This document shows, one piece after another, positions 27,906 through 37,326 of a DNA stretch of 64,000 nucleotides. The notes below the pieces were generated by a model that ran no database searches, was not told where the DNA came from, and was given only the letters and a program-made list of their open reading frames with translations. Source of the DNA: Bacteroidota bacterium (lineage in GTDB: Bacteria > Bacteroidota > Ignavibacteria > Kapaibacteriales > Kapaibacteriaceae); contig JAFDZT010000004.1 in NCBI GenBank assembly GCA_018266735.1, positions 682,115 to 746,114 of the forward strand, read 5' to 3'. The translations under genes were made by a program, and so were the position numbers. The stretch's first letter is position 1. The number at the start of each line of letters is the position of its first letter.

Positions 27906-28214
27906 TTACACCTTCACTTCGACATCAACTCCGGCTGGCAACTCAAGGCGCATAAGCGCATCGATGGTCTTCTGCGTCGAGCTGAAGATGTCGATCAAAC
28001 GCTTGTGCACGCGTGCTTCGAATTGCTCACGAGACTTCTTATCCACGTGCGGTGAACGAAGCACCGTGTAGACTGATTTTTCCGTTGGCAGCGGAATCGG
28101 GCCCGATACCACGGCTCCCGTTTGCTTCACCGTCCGGACGATGCGCTCAGCCGATCTATCGATCAGATTGTGATCGTATGAGCGAAGCTTGATGCGAATG
28201 CGTTGCGTTGCCAC
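27906..28214 (-). CDS. rpsJ: 30S ribosomal protein S10 (uS10/NusE)
   Basis: A 102-residue protein, also a transcription antitermination factor. [22 protein letters not shown] and [29 protein letters not shown] match the family. First gene after the tuf terminator; no promoter consensus is visible in the 87-base gap, so it may depend on read-through. Confidence 0.97.
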   Translation of the reverse strand: MATQRIRIKLRSYDHNLIDRSAERIVRTVKQTGAVVSGPIPLPTEKSVYTVLRSPHVDKKSREQFEARVHKRLIDIFSSTQKTIDALMRLELPAGVDVEVKV

Positions 28215-28252
28215 TCGTTAGTTCTCCTGTAAGGCTCTTGCTAGGTCGGAGA

Positions 28253-28280
28253 CAAAAAGAGGGAAGGCGGGCCTTCCCTC
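28253..28280 (-). terminator. Intrinsic terminator between tuf and rpsJ
   Basis: A perfect 10-bp stem, GAGGGAAGGC with GCCTTCCCTC (28259-28280), followed on the minus strand by TTTTTGTC. It lies 22 bases after the tuf stop and before rpsJ. Confidence 0.88.
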
Positions 28281-28301
28281 TGTTCCGATTCTATGCGTTG
28301 C

Positions 28302-29510
28302 TTATTCGATGATTTCCGTTACAACTCCAGCACCGACCGTACGACCGCCTTCGCGAATAGCGAAGCGCAATCCAGTGTCCATTGCAACAGGAGTGATCAG
28401 GGTGACGTCAAGATTGTCAACATTATCACCAGGCATGATCATTTCCAGTCCTGCAGGAAGATCCAACACACCCGTTACGTCCGTTGTACGGAAGTAGAAT
28501 TGTGGGCGGTAGTTGGTGAAGAATGGCGTGTGACGTCCGCCTTCTTCCTTCGTCAGAACATATGCCTGTGCCTTGAACTTCGTGTGCGGCGTGATCGAAC
28601 CGGTCTTGGCCAATACCATTCCGCGCTCGAGTTCTTCCTTGTCCACACCACGAAGGAGAAGTCCTACGTTGTCGCCGGCACGACCTTCGTCGAGCAGCTT
28701 GCGGAACATTTCGATACCCGTGACGGTGGTCTTCTTCTGAAGACCGAAACCTACGATCTCCACTTCTTCGTTGAGCTTGACAACGCCACGCTCGATACGA
28801 CCCGTTCCTACCGTTCCACGACCCGTGATCGAGAACACGTCCTCGACCGGCATCAGGAATGGCTTGTCGATATCACGTACCGGCGTTGGGATGTAGCTGT
28901 CCACTGCATTCATGAGCTCCATGATGCATTCCATGTCCGGATCGTCCTTGGACGTCGAATCGGAAGAAGCTGCATCAAGTGCCTTGAGAGCCGAACCCTT
29001 GACGATCGGAATGTCGTCTCCAGGGAATTCATACTTGCTGAGCAGTTCGCGGATCTCGAGTTCAACGAGGTCTACGAGTTCTGGATCTGCAATGTCGACC
29101 TTGTTCATGAAGACCACGATACGTGGTACTCCAACCTGACGTGCAAGCAGGATGTGCTCACGCGTTTGTGGCATCGGACCGTCCGTTGCTGCCACTACAA
29201 GGATCGCGCCGTCCATCTGAGCAGCACCCGTGATCATGTTCTTCACATAATCGGCGTGGCCCGGACAGTCCACGTGAGCATAGTGACGGTTCTCCGTCTC
29301 ATACTCTACGTGTGCCGTAGCGATCGTGATCCCGCGTGCCTTTTCTTCTGGTGCGTTGTCGATCGAGTCGAACGAACGCTTTTCAGAAAGGCCACGCTTA
29401 GCGAGCGTCATCGTGATCGCTGCTGTGAGCGTCGTCTTGCCGTGGTCAACGTGGCCAATCGTGCCAACGTTTACGTGCGGCTTGCTCCGGTTGAAGGTTT
29501 CTTTTGCCAT
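28302..29510 (-). CDS. tuf: Elongation factor Tu
   Basis: A 402-residue GTPase delivering aminoacyl-tRNA. G1 GHVDHGKTT (residues 18-26), G3 DCPGHADY, G4 NKVD and [13 protein letters not shown] switch I are present. A short acidic/Ser-rich insert ([12 protein letters not shown] near residue 190) follows GSALKALD. An ideal ribosome-binding site AGAGGAG (29519-29525) is 8 bases upstream. It has its own promoter in the fusA gap and is closed by a terminator, so it can be expressed independently of both neighbours. Confidence 0.98.
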   Translation of the reverse strand: MAKETFNRSKPHVNVGTIGHVDHGKTTLTAAITMTLAKRGLSEKRSFDSIDNAPEEKARGITIATAHVEYETENRHYAHVDCPGHADYVKNMITGAAQMDGAILVVAATDGPMPQTREHILLARQVGVPRIVVFMNKVDIADPELVDLVELEIRELLSKYEFPGDDIPIVKGSALKALDAASSDSTSKDDPDMECIMELMNAVDSYIPTPVRDIDKPFLMPVEDVFSITGRGTVGTGRIERGVVKLNEEVEIVGFGLQKKTTVTGIEMFRKLLDEGRAGDNVGLLLRGVDKEELERGMVLAKTGSITPHTKFKAQAYVLTKEEGGRHTPFFTNYRPQFYFRTTDVTGVLDLPAGLEMIMPGDNVDNLDVTLITPVAMDTGLRFAIREGGRTVGAGVVTEIIE

Positions 29511-29588
29511 GGAACAATCTCCTCTGGTTGCAGGAAGGTTGTGTTATGAATTGTGTGTTGCTTGTCGAGTTCGAAACGGAATAGAAAA

Positions 29589-29620
29589 CAAAGGTACGGG
29601 AATTCCTGGACATGACCAAA
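29589..29620 (-). promoter_or_regulatory. Bacteroidota-type promoter for tuf
   Basis: On the minus strand: TTTG, 20 bases, then TACCTTTG (29589-29596), a perfect TAnnTTTG -7 element. The predicted start point near 29582 gives a ~70-base leader ending in AGAGGAG and the tuf ATG. Confidence 0.8.
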
Positions 29621-29656
29621 TGCTTTTGAATTCGGTCAAAAGAAATCTTCCCGCGC

Positions 29657-31723
29657 CTATCGGCGAGAGAGTGCGGGCTCGTAATGCGAAAAGCGCATCG
29701 TATACGAACCACGCCCTTGTGTGAGCGAGCGCAACTGCGTTACGTAGCCGAATAGTTGTGACAGGGGAACCACCGCCGTCACCACTTGAAGGATGTCGCG
29801 CATCTGAATGCCCTCTATCCTGCCGCTGCGGGAACTGAGGTCAGCAATGACCTCTCCCACATATTCTTCGGGCGTAACGACCTCTACGTGGAAGACAGGC
29901 TCCATGATCACCGGTGTGGCGATCCTCGCAGCATCTTTCGCTGCGATGGAGGCCGCGATGGCATACGCCAACTCGGTCGAGTCTTCCTCGATATAGACCG
30001 CATCGACCAGGGCCGCCACGATATCGATCATGGGGTACCCTGCGATCGGGCCAACCTTGAGAGCCTCAAGGGCTCCCTGTTCGGCACTCTTGACATACGA
30101 TTCGGGAAGTGCTTGTGGTTGTAGTTCGTTGACGAACGCAAAGCCTTTTCCCGACTCGTTCGGACGCAGCTCAATGGTGACCTGGCCGAATTGATTCTTC
30201 CCGGTGGCGCTTCGGACAAATGTGCCCTCGTGCCGTGCCGTGGAAGTAATCGTTTCTCGATAAGCAACCTGAGGTTTTCCAACTTTGACGGGGACGTTGA
30301 ACTCTCGTTTCAGTCGGTCGGCAAGGATCTCCAAATGGAGTTCCCCAACACCGCTGATGATGATCTGCCCTGTCTCCGTATCAGTATGGAATCGAAACGT
30401 CGGATCTTCTTCAGAGAGCCGATGTAAGGATTCCGTCAACTTGTCTTGATCTGCCAGCGTTCGCGCCTCAATACTCTGATTGATCACGGGCTCGGCAAAA
30501 CTGATGTTCTCCAACAGGATGGGATGCTTTGCGTCGCAAAGCGTATCCCCGGTGCGTGTGAAGCGTAAGGCAGGAATGGCAATGATGTCGCCCGCATAGG
30601 CAGCATCGATCTCGTCCCGCTTGTTCGCCTTCATCCGCAGGATCTTCCCCGCTCGCTCCTTCTTGTCGTTCGTGGCGTTGTAGATCTGGTCGCCCACCTT
30701 GACCACTCCGGAATACACACGTACGAACGTGAGCCTTCCTACAAACGGGTCGGTGAGGATCTTGAACGCCAACGCTGCGAACGGCTCTTCGTCGAGTGGC
30801 TTGCGTACGAGCGCCTTCTCGTGGTCCTTGACGTCGAAGCCATGCGTACTGCCCACATCCTTCGGACTCGGCAAGTAGGCGATCACGGCATCGAGCAACT
30901 GCTGCACACCCTTGTTCTTGAAGGCACTGCCACACAGGACAGGGGTGAGATGCAATTGAAGGGTGGCACGGCGAAGGGAGGCAGTGAGCTCTTCCGCTTC
31001 GATGGTCTCCCCTCCGAGATATCGCTCGGCCATCTCATCGTCGAAATCGGCGACGGCCTCGATGAGCTCCGTACGCTTCTGCTCGGCCAATGGCCGCAGT
31101 TCGTCGGAGATCTCCTGCACGTCAAAGGTCGATCCTTCATCACCATGGTGGTAGACAAGGGCCTTCATCAGGACCAAATTCACCACACCGATAAAGGTGT
31201 CCTCGACGCCGATCGGGATCTCGATGGCCACCGGTCGTGCATTCAATCGTGTGCGCATCATGTCCAGCACACGCTCGAAATCCGCTCCAACCCGGTCCAT
31301 CTTGTTCACAAAGGCGATACGCGGTACCCGGTACTCGTTGGCCTGATGCCAGACGGTCTCGCTTTGCGGCTCTACGCCGGCAACGGCGTCGAAGAGAGCA
31401 ATGGCACCGTCGAGGACCCGGAGTGAACGCTGCACCTCTGCAGTGAAGTCCACATGCCCCGGCGTATCGATGATGTTGATCGTGACACGCTTTCCATCCG
31501 GACCCGTCCATTCACAGGATACTGCGGCAGAGGTGATCGTGATCCCCCGCTCCCGCTCCTGATCCATGTAGTCCGTAAAGGCCGTTCCCTCGTGAACCTC
31601 TCCCATGCGGTGCAATACACCGGTGTAGTAGAGGATCCGCTCCGTGGTCGTCGTCTTCCCGGCATCAATGTGTGCCATGATGCCGATGTTGCGCACGAGA
31701 TCTATGTCGACGGAACGGGCCAT
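29657..31723 (-). CDS. fusA: Elongation factor G, str-operon copy
   Basis: A 688-residue translocase. G1 AHIDAGKTTTTE (residues 17-28), switch I DYMDQERERGITITSAA, G3 DTPGHVDF and G4 NKMD are intact; domains II-V follow, including HVEVVTPEEYVGEVIADLSSR in domain V. This is the usual bacterial EF-G by position between rpsG and tuf. A second, clearly different EF-G lies at 40563-42659. Confidence 0.95.
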   Translation of the reverse strand: MARSVDIDLVRNIGIMAHIDAGKTTTTERILYYTGVLHRMGEVHEGTAFTDYMDQERERGITITSAAVSCEWTGPDGKRVTINIIDTPGHVDFTAEVQRSLRVLDGAIALFDAVAGVEPQSETVWHQANEYRVPRIAFVNKMDRVGADFERVLDMMRTRLNARPVAIEIPIGVEDTFIGVVNLVLMKALVYHHGDEGSTFDVQEISDELRPLAEQKRTELIEAVADFDDEMAERYLGGETIEAEELTASLRRATLQLHLTPVLCGSAFKNKGVQQLLDAVIAYLPSPKDVGSTHGFDVKDHEKALVRKPLDEEPFAALAFKILTDPFVGRLTFVRVYSGVVKVGDQIYNATNDKKERAGKILRMKANKRDEIDAAYAGDIIAIPALRFTRTGDTLCDAKHPILLENISFAEPVINQSIEARTLADQDKLTESLHRLSEEDPTFRFHTDTETGQIIISGVGELHLEILADRLKREFNVPVKVGKPQVAYRETITSTARHEGTFVRSATGKNQFGQVTIELRPNESGKGFAFVNELQPQALPESYVKSAEQGALEALKVGPIAGYPMIDIVAALVDAVYIEEDSTELAYAIAASIAAKDAARIATPVIMEPVFHVEVVTPEEYVGEVIADLSSRSGRIEGIQMRDILQVVTAVVPLSQLFGYVTQLRSLTQGRGSYTMRFSHYEPALSRR

Positions 31724-31764
31724 GTCGTGTCGGTCTTCCTCAGGTTGTCAAAGAACGCTTGTGT

Positions 31765-32232
31765 TTACCACTTGAAGTGGGCAAACGCACGGTTGGCATC
31801 GGCCATCCGGTGCATTTCATCGCGACGCTTGATCGCCCCACCTTCACCGTTCGCCGCTGCAATGAGCTCCGAAGCGAGCTTCGAGGCCATCGACTTGTCG
31901 CGACGATCCAGTGCGAACTTCTTGATCCAGCGAATGGCGAGTGTCAAGCGACGCTCTTCACGCACTTCCATCGGTACCTGATACGTCGCTCCACCAACGC
32001 GGCGCGGACGGATCTCGATGGAGGGAGCGGCGTTCTGCACGGCCTTCCGGAACACGTCGAGCGGGTTCTGCTCGGTCTTCTTCTCGATCATGTCGAACGC
32101 TTCATAGATGATGGCGCGGGCCGTGGCCTTCTTGCCTTCTTCCATGACGTTGTTCACGAACTTGGCAACGATGAGATCGTTATACCGTGGATCCGGCGCC
32201 ACACGACGCTTTTCTGCACGCTTCTTACGCAT
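31765..32232 (-). CDS. rpsG: 30S ribosomal protein S7 (uS7)
   Basis: A 155-residue protein nucleating the 30S head. MRKKRAEKRRVAPDPRYND at the start and GGATYQVPMEVREERRLTLAIRW are the family signatures. Standard length; 41 bases before fusA. Confidence 0.97.
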   Translation of the reverse strand: MRKKRAEKRRVAPDPRYNDLIVAKFVNNVMEEGKKATARAIIYEAFDMIEKKTEQNPLDVFRKAVQNAAPSIEIRPRRVGGATYQVPMEVREERRLTLAIRWIKKFALDRRDKSMASKLASELIAAANGEGGAIKRRDEMHRMADANRAFAHFKW

Positions 32233-32264
32233 GTTTCAACTCTAGAACGTGTTTGTGTCTTCTG

Positions 32265-32669
32265 TTACTTCTTCTTGCCGGCAGCCGCTGTTGCGCCTGC
32301 CTTCGGACGCTTCGCGCCATACTTCGAACGAGCTTGCTTGCGGTTGTTCACGCCCTGCGTATCGGCCGCACCACGAATGATGTGGTACCGTACACCCGGA
32401 AGGTCCTTGATACGACCTCCGCGGATCAACACGATGGAGTGCTCCTGCAGGTTGTGACCTTCGCCCGGAATGTATGCCGTGACCTCGGTTTGATTCGTCA
32501 AGCGCACACGGGCGACCTTGCGAAGGGCGGAATTCGGCTTCTTTGGTGTGGTCGTGTAGACGCGGGTGCAAACACCGCGCTTTTGCGGACAGGAGTCGAG
32601 CGCCGGGCTCTTACTCTTGACGACAACTGCCTCACGTCCCTTCCGGACAAGTTGGCTGATCGTTGGCAT
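32265..32669 (-). CDS. rpsL: 30S ribosomal protein S12 (uS12)
   Basis: A 134-residue decoding-centre protein. [21 protein letters not shown] has the wild-type Lys of the streptomycin site, and the second resistance region reads [23 protein letters not shown], with an Arg-rich loop in place. Ala/Lys-rich tail. First gene of the str operon, 27 bases after the predicted transcription start. Confidence 0.97.
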   Translation of the reverse strand: MPTISQLVRKGREAVVVKSKSPALDSCPQKRGVCTRVYTTTPKKPNSALRKVARVRLTNQTEVTAYIPGEGHNLQEHSIVLIRGGRIKDLPGVRYHIIRGAADTQGVNNRKQARSKYGAKRPKAGATAAAGKKK

Positions 32670-32702
32670 GGATTCTCACTAAAACGTTTTTGACAGAGCC
32701 TG

Positions 32703-32733
32703 CAAATATAGGGGGTTGGTGTGGACAAACCAA
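32703..32733 (-). promoter_or_regulatory. Bacteroidota-type promoter for the str/S10 supercluster
   Basis: On the minus strand: TTG (32731-32733), 20 bases, TATATTTG (32703-32710), a perfect TAnnTTTG. It lies about 33 bases before rpsL, in the 106-base gap shared with the divergent response regulator gene. Confidence 0.82.
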
Positions 32734-32775
32734 GCGGATGAGGTGGGAATGTGAAAGAATGGCGAAATTGTTGGT

Positions 32776-33459
32776 ATGAAAATTCTCGTGATCGAGGATG
32801 AACCGAAGTTGAGCGCATTCCTCCGACAAGGCTTGGAGGAGCAGGGCTATGAGGTGGACGTGGCCGCAGATGGGGCGAAAGGGCTTGAAATGGCGCTTCG
32901 CGGACAGTATCAGGTGGTGGTCCTCGACCTGATGCTGCCCCTTCTCCATGGCCACGACGTTTGCCGCGCCGTGCGCGCCGAACGCCCCCACCTGCCGCTG
33001 ATGATGCTGACCGCCATGGGTACCACCGAGGATACCGTGGCGGGACTGGAGCTGGGCGCCGACGATTACATGGTGAAACCCTTCCAGTTCCCCGAATTCC
33101 TTGCCCGCATCCGCGCCCTGTGCCGCCGGTCAACTGCCGAGATCGCCGAGGAACGCTATACGTGCGGCGACTGCGTGGTCGACGCCACGAAACGCACCGT
33201 GACGCGCGCTGACCAGCCGATCACCCTCACGCCCCGCGAATACGCCCTGCTTCTGGAGTTCATCCGACACCAAGGCAAGACGTACACGCGCGCCGAACTG
33301 GCTGAAAAGGTCTGGGGGATCACCTTCGATACCGGCACGAACGTGATCGACGTCTACGTGAACTACCTTCGCAACAAGATCGATAAGGGATTCCCGACCA
33401 AATTGATCCAAACGGTCTTTGGAACCGGGTATGTGATGCAGGCCCCGGAAGGATCATGA
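32776..33459 (+). CDS. OmpR-family response regulator of the metal-efflux operon
   Basis: A 227-residue regulator: receiver domain with phosphorylated Asp51 (VVVLDLMLP), Thr79 and Lys101, then a winged-helix domain (LTPREYALLLEFIRHQ and NVIDVYVNYLRNKID). The sequence resembles CusR/CopR/CzcR. It overlaps the kinase gene by 4 bases (ATGA) and heads a heavy-metal RND operon, so metal-responsive control of that operon is likely. No -7 consensus is seen upstream on this strand. Confidence 0.93.
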   Translation: MKILVIEDEPKLSAFLRQGLEEQGYEVDVAADGAKGLEMALRGQYQVVVLDLMLPLLHGHDVCRAVRAERPHLPLMMLTAMGTTEDTVAGLELGADDYMVKPFQFPEFLARIRALCRRSTAEIAEERYTCGDCVVDATKRTVTRADQPITLTPREYALLLEFIRHQGKTYTRAELAEKVWGITFDTGTNVIDVYVNYLRNKIDKGFPTKLIQTVFGTGYVMQAPEGS

Positions 33460-34820
33460 CGATACGCACCCGCCTTACCCTGATGTTCGCCGCGATCATG
33501 GCCGTGATCCTCGGAGGAGCGCTGGTGTTCGTGTACGGACTGCAGTCACGCCTGGTGCGCGATGAATTCTACGACCTGTTGTCCGAACGCGCGGCCACGA
33601 TCGCTACGATCTTCCTTGAGCCCGATTCGTCCGCTCGTTTGCGCATGATCGAGTTCGAGCAACGCAACGTCCGCACCCTTCCCGCCGAACGCATCCTTGT
33701 CGTGGGCACCAACGGTGAACAGCTCTTTGCCATGGGCCCTGCCTCCCTTCCCATCCCCTATGAACTGATCGCTAAGGCGCGCTCGGCCGGACATGCCCAG
33801 CGTTCACTGGATGGACGTCAGGCGATCGCCCATTCGTACCGTAACAATATCGTCGTGGTGGTCTCGGCGTCGGATACGATCGGAAGCGAGCAGCTCGACG
33901 AGCTGCAGTGGATCATGCTGGGCGCGTTCCTCGTAAGTCTTGCCGCGACCTTTGCCGGTGGCGTGTTCTTTGCCGGACGTGCACTGGAGCCGATGAACCG
34001 TGTGGTACGCCGCGTGGAGGACATCTCTGCATCGAATCTGCACTTGCGTGTTGACATTGGCGACGGACGCGACGAGATCGCACGCCTGAGCATGACGTTC
34101 AATGAAATGCTCGAGCGCCTCGAGAAGAGCTTCGAAACGCAACGCACGTTCGTCACGAATGCATCGCATGAGTTGCGCACTCCGCTCACGGCCATCATCG
34201 GAGAGATCCACGTGCAGCTGGCACGCGAACGCACGGCACCGGAGTATCGTGCTTCGCTGCTCTCTGTGCTGAACGAAGCCGAACGCTTGAATGCCATCGT
34301 GAGCAGCCTGCTGATGCTCGCACAGTATGAAGAAGGGCGGATGCCGCTGAATCCTGAAGAGGTGCGCCTCGACGATGTGGTGGTGGATGCGATCGGCATG
34401 ATCCAACATCATCCCGGCTCGGAACGCATTCAAGTGCAGATCGAATCGGTGGACGATGGACAACGCTTTGCTGTGCGCGCCCATCGGTCGCTCCTGCTTG
34501 TGTGCATCACGAACCTGATCGACAATGCGTTGAAGTATTCGTCGACAGACCTTGTTGAAGTGAACGTTCGCGCAACAGATGAATGCGTAAGCGTTTCGAT
34601 ACGCGACCATGGCATCGGCATTCCGGCTGATGTGTTGCACCGACTTACGGAGCCGTTCTTCCGCGCTAACAACGCGCGTGGCATCCCCGGCTTCGGTATC
34701 GGCCTGGCCGTCACGCAACGCATCGTCTCGTTGTACAAAGGCACACTCGACATGGTGAGCGACCCTACGTCCGGAACGACGGCAACACTATCACTGCCAT
34801 CGAAGCGCTCGCCGTTCTAA
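33456..34820 (+). CDS. Sensor histidine kinase of the metal-efflux operon
   Basis: A 454-residue membrane kinase. Membrane helices at about residues 7-29 and 152-174 enclose a ~120-residue periplasmic sensor; HAMP follows (175-228), then the H-box ASHELRTPLT with His238, the N-box LIDNALKYSS, and DHGIGIP and GFGIGLAV ATP-lid motifs. The layout is that of CusS/CzcS-type sensors; the metal is not deducible from sequence. Confidence 0.93.
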   Translation: MTIRTRLTLMFAAIMAVILGGALVFVYGLQSRLVRDEFYDLLSERAATIATIFLEPDSSARLRMIEFEQRNVRTLPAERILVVGTNGEQLFAMGPASLPIPYELIAKARSAGHAQRSLDGRQAIAHSYRNNIVVVVSASDTIGSEQLDELQWIMLGAFLVSLAATFAGGVFFAGRALEPMNRVVRRVEDISASNLHLRVDIGDGRDEIARLSMTFNEMLERLEKSFETQRTFVTNASHELRTPLTAIIGEIHVQLARERTAPEYRASLLSVLNEAERLNAIVSSLLMLAQYEEGRMPLNPEEVRLDDVVVDAIGMIQHHPGSERIQVQIESVDDGQRFAVRAHRSLLLVCITNLIDNALKYSSTDLVEVNVRATDECVSVSIRDHGIGIPADVLHRLTEPFFRANNARGIPGFGIGLAVTQRIVSLYKGTLDMVSDPTSGTTATLSLPSKRSPF

Positions 34821-34842
34821 CCATCTTCTAAGAGGATTGCTG

Positions 34843-34870
34843 TACGAAGTGCAATAGGTTGCACGTCGTA
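34843..34870. promoter_or_regulatory. 28-bp inverted repeat ending on the start codon of the outer-membrane factor gene
   Basis: TACGA-a-GTGCAA-tagg-TTGCAC-g-TCGTA: 11 of 12 positions per arm pair, with a 4-base centre. The last base is the A of ATG 34870. It could be an operator for the adjacent response regulator or an mRNA hairpin placed between AGAGGA (34829-34836) and the start codon region. Confidence 0.7.
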
Positions 34871-36180
34871 TGGGAATGCTCACTTCACTTCTTCATCGAT
34901 CACGCGGACGGTTCATCGTCCTCGTCCTCCTCGCGACCGCAACTTCTGCCTTCGCGCAAGGGTCGCGTACGCTCACGCTCACCGAGGCGGAGCAACAGTT
35001 CCTGACGCGCAACCTGTCGATGATCGCTGCACGTTATGATGTGGCCATCGCCCGCGCCGCCGTTGTCACCGCAGGTCTGATGCCCAATCCTGAACTGGCC
35101 ATTGAATACAACGTGTTCAATCCGACCACGGGTCAGTGGTTCCCGTTGGCCTTGAACGGGACGCCCATTGCAAGTCAGCAAAGTGTCTCCCTGCAACAGC
35201 TCATCGAGTTGGCAGGGAAGCGAGGCAAACGCGTCGACGTGGCCTCGCTCGACGAACGCACCGCCGAAGAGAACGTTCTCGACCTCGCCCGCACACTGAT
35301 GAGCACGCTGCGCGCCACGGCGCTCGATCTGTATCACGTCGATGCAAAGCTCGCAACCTACAGCGACGGCATTCGCGATCTTGACCGAACCGTAACGGCC
35401 TTGAATTCCATCCAGGACAAGGGCGTGCTCCCTTCACAAGAGATCGTCCGCATTCGCTCGCTCCTCTTCGCCTTCCAGCAGGAGCGTGCCGCACTGTCTA
35501 TGCAACGGACCGAGATGGAGTATGGATTGCGACTGTTGCTGCGCGACTCCACGAATGACACACTGCATATCCGACTCGAACAGCCGGATCCTGATACGAC
35601 GGTGATCACCGGACTCGATGCATCGCAACTCTTGCAACGCACGGACACGAACAGACCGGATGTGCGCATCGCGCGCACGCTTGTGGAACGTGAGGCCGCG
35701 AACCTCTCGTATCAACGGTCGCTTGCCATCCCTGATGTACGCGTTGGTCTGCTGTACGACAAGTGGGCAAGCGCATGGCAAGACTACGTGGGGCTCACGA
35801 TGTCCGTCACGCTTCCCATCTTCGATCGCAATCAAGGCAACATCGAAGCTGCGCAGGCCGGCATCGATCGCAACCGCTCCACGCTCGAACTCGCAACGTC
35901 TGCGGCAAAGCGCGATGTGACGATGGCACTCAACAAACTGCGCACGGCATCAGAGATGTACACGGCCACGATCCCGTTGGCACGCGCCGGTCTACCCAAG
36001 GCCATGACGGCCGTGCTCGATGCATACAACCGTCAGGCGCTCGACATCACGCAGTTCACCGACATGTACTCCTCCTACAAGAACAGCATGATCCAGATGA
36101 TCGACGTCCGCAATGCATGGTTCCAATCGGCATCCGAACTCAATGCTGCCGTGGGTTCCGATGTGATCAACATCAAGTAA
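34870..36180 (+). CDS. czcC: Outer-membrane efflux factor of a heavy-metal RND pump (CzcC/CusC-like)
   Basis: A 436-residue TolC-superfamily protein with an N-terminal signal peptide (FIVLVLLATATSAFAQG, cleavage after about residue 30). LTLTEAEQQFLTRNLSMIAARYDVAIARA and ANLSYQRSLAIPDVRVGLLYDKWASAWQDYVGLT resemble CzcC-type outer-membrane factors; two OEP repeats rich in coiled coil are visible. It starts 49 bases after the kinase gene behind an inverted repeat; a second Met at residue 3 is an alternative start. Confidence 0.9.
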   Translation: MGMLTSLLHRSRGRFIVLVLLATATSAFAQGSRTLTLTEAEQQFLTRNLSMIAARYDVAIARAAVVTAGLMPNPELAIEYNVFNPTTGQWFPLALNGTPIASQQSVSLQQLIELAGKRGKRVDVASLDERTAEENVLDLARTLMSTLRATALDLYHVDAKLATYSDGIRDLDRTVTALNSIQDKGVLPSQEIVRIRSLLFAFQQERAALSMQRTEMEYGLRLLLRDSTNDTLHIRLEQPDPDTTVITGLDASQLLQRTDTNRPDVRIARTLVEREAANLSYQRSLAIPDVRVGLLYDKWASAWQDYVGLTMSVTLPIFDRNQGNIEAAQAGIDRNRSTLELATSAAKRDVTMALNKLRTASEMYTATIPLARAGLPKAMTAVLDAYNRQALDITQFTDMYSSYKNSMIQMIDVRNAWFQSASELNAAVGSDVINIK

Positions 36181-36203
36181 TCCTCCAGTCACCGGACATT
36201 TCC

Positions 36204-37322
36204 ATGTCATCACCTCGCTCCATCCACCTCCGCTCCGCCTTGCTCCTTGCCTCGCTCATGGTCCTTGGTCTTACTGCATGTCAGAAGGCGGACGTGGCCG
36301 AGGAGGGACCAAAGGAGCCGCTTCGGCTTACGGACAGTATACGCACACGTTTGCATGTGCAGACAGACAGTGTGCGCACCATGATGATCGAAGACGATCT
36401 GCTGTTGACCGGCAAGGTGATGTTCGATCAGGACCACATGGTGCGCGTTGCACCACTGGCCGGCGGCATCGTGCAGGAAGTTCGCGTCGAACTCGGAGAC
36501 CAAGTACGCAAGGGCCAAGTGCTGGCCGTGATCCGCTCCACCGAGATCATGGATGTTTCCGATCAGCAGTCGCAAGCGCAGTCCGATGTTGCCATCGCTT
36601 CAAAGAACCTCGAAACAACAGAGGCATTGTTCAAGGCAGGTCTTGCCTCCGAACGTGAGTTCGTGACGGCGCAGCGCGAGCTTGACAAGGCCAAGGCCGA
36701 CGAGAAGCGCGCTTCAGAGGTTGCATCGCTCTACGGAGGCGCCACCTCGTCCACCTACATTGTGCGCGCCCCCGCATCGGGCTTCATCGTTGCCAAGAAC
36801 ATCACCGACAATTCACAGTTCCGCACGGATCAGCCCGAGGCCATGTTCGCCATCTCTGATCTTTCGAACGTGTGGGTGATCGCCAATGTGTACGAGTCGG
36901 ACATTGCCTATGTGCGCGAAGGCGCGCATGCCGATGTGAAGACACTGGCCTACGACGACGAGACATTTCAGGGTGTGATCGACAAGATCTACAATGCACT
37001 GGATCCCACCAGTCGCGTGATGAAGGTGCGCGTGCGCATCAAGAACGATCAATTCCGATTGAAGCCTGAGATGTTCGCAAGCGTTTCTATCCAGATGAAA
37101 GAGCCCCGTTCGATGACGGCCGTTCCATCGTCCGCCGTGATCTTCGACAAGAACAAGCACTATGTGCTCACCCTTGCGACGGATGGAACCCTGGCGGCTC
37201 GCGAGGTGCAAACGTACAAGGCCATTGGCGACTACACCTACGTCACCGGCGGCATCTCGCACGGCGATCAGGTGATCACGCAAGGTCAGCTCGTGTTGTT
37301 CAACGCACTCACATCACGGTGA
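36204..37322 (+). CDS. czcB: Periplasmic adaptor lipoprotein of a heavy-metal RND pump (CzcB/CusB-like)
   Basis: A 372-residue membrane-fusion protein. A lipobox LTAC (Cys near residue 25) marks it as a lipoprotein. The lipoyl half-motifs (PLAGGIVQEVRVELGDQVRKGQVL and APASGFIVAKNI) flank a coiled-coil hairpin; the beta-barrel follows (VWVIANVYESDIAYVREGAHA). No His-rich metal-binding tail. ATG 36204 chosen; the longer frame upstream overlaps the preceding gene. Confidence 0.92.
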   Translation: MSSPRSIHLRSALLLASLMVLGLTACQKADVAEEGPKEPLRLTDSIRTRLHVQTDSVRTMMIEDDLLLTGKVMFDQDHMVRVAPLAGGIVQEVRVELGDQVRKGQVLAVIRSTEIMDVSDQQSQAQSDVAIASKNLETTEALFKAGLASEREFVTAQRELDKAKADEKRASEVASLYGGATSSTYIVRAPASGFIVAKNITDNSQFRTDQPEAMFAISDLSNVWVIANVYESDIAYVREGAHADVKTLAYDDETFQGVIDKIYNALDPTSRVMKVRVRIKNDQFRLKPEMFASVSIQMKEPRSMTAVPSSAVIFDKNKHYVLTLATDGTLAAREVQTYKAIGDYTYVTGGISHGDQVITQGQLVLFNALTSR

Positions 37323-37326
37323 TCGC

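Noticed and set aside
28293..29549. 418-residue open frame opposite tuf
   Set aside because: Covers exactly the tuf gene on the other strand; composition is typical of antisense frames and no homology pattern is visible.
29654..29665. Possible terminator CGCC-tatc-GGCG at the fusA stop
   Set aside because: Only a 4-bp stem overlapping the stop codon, with a poor T-tract; the neighbouring tuf promoter is much clearer.
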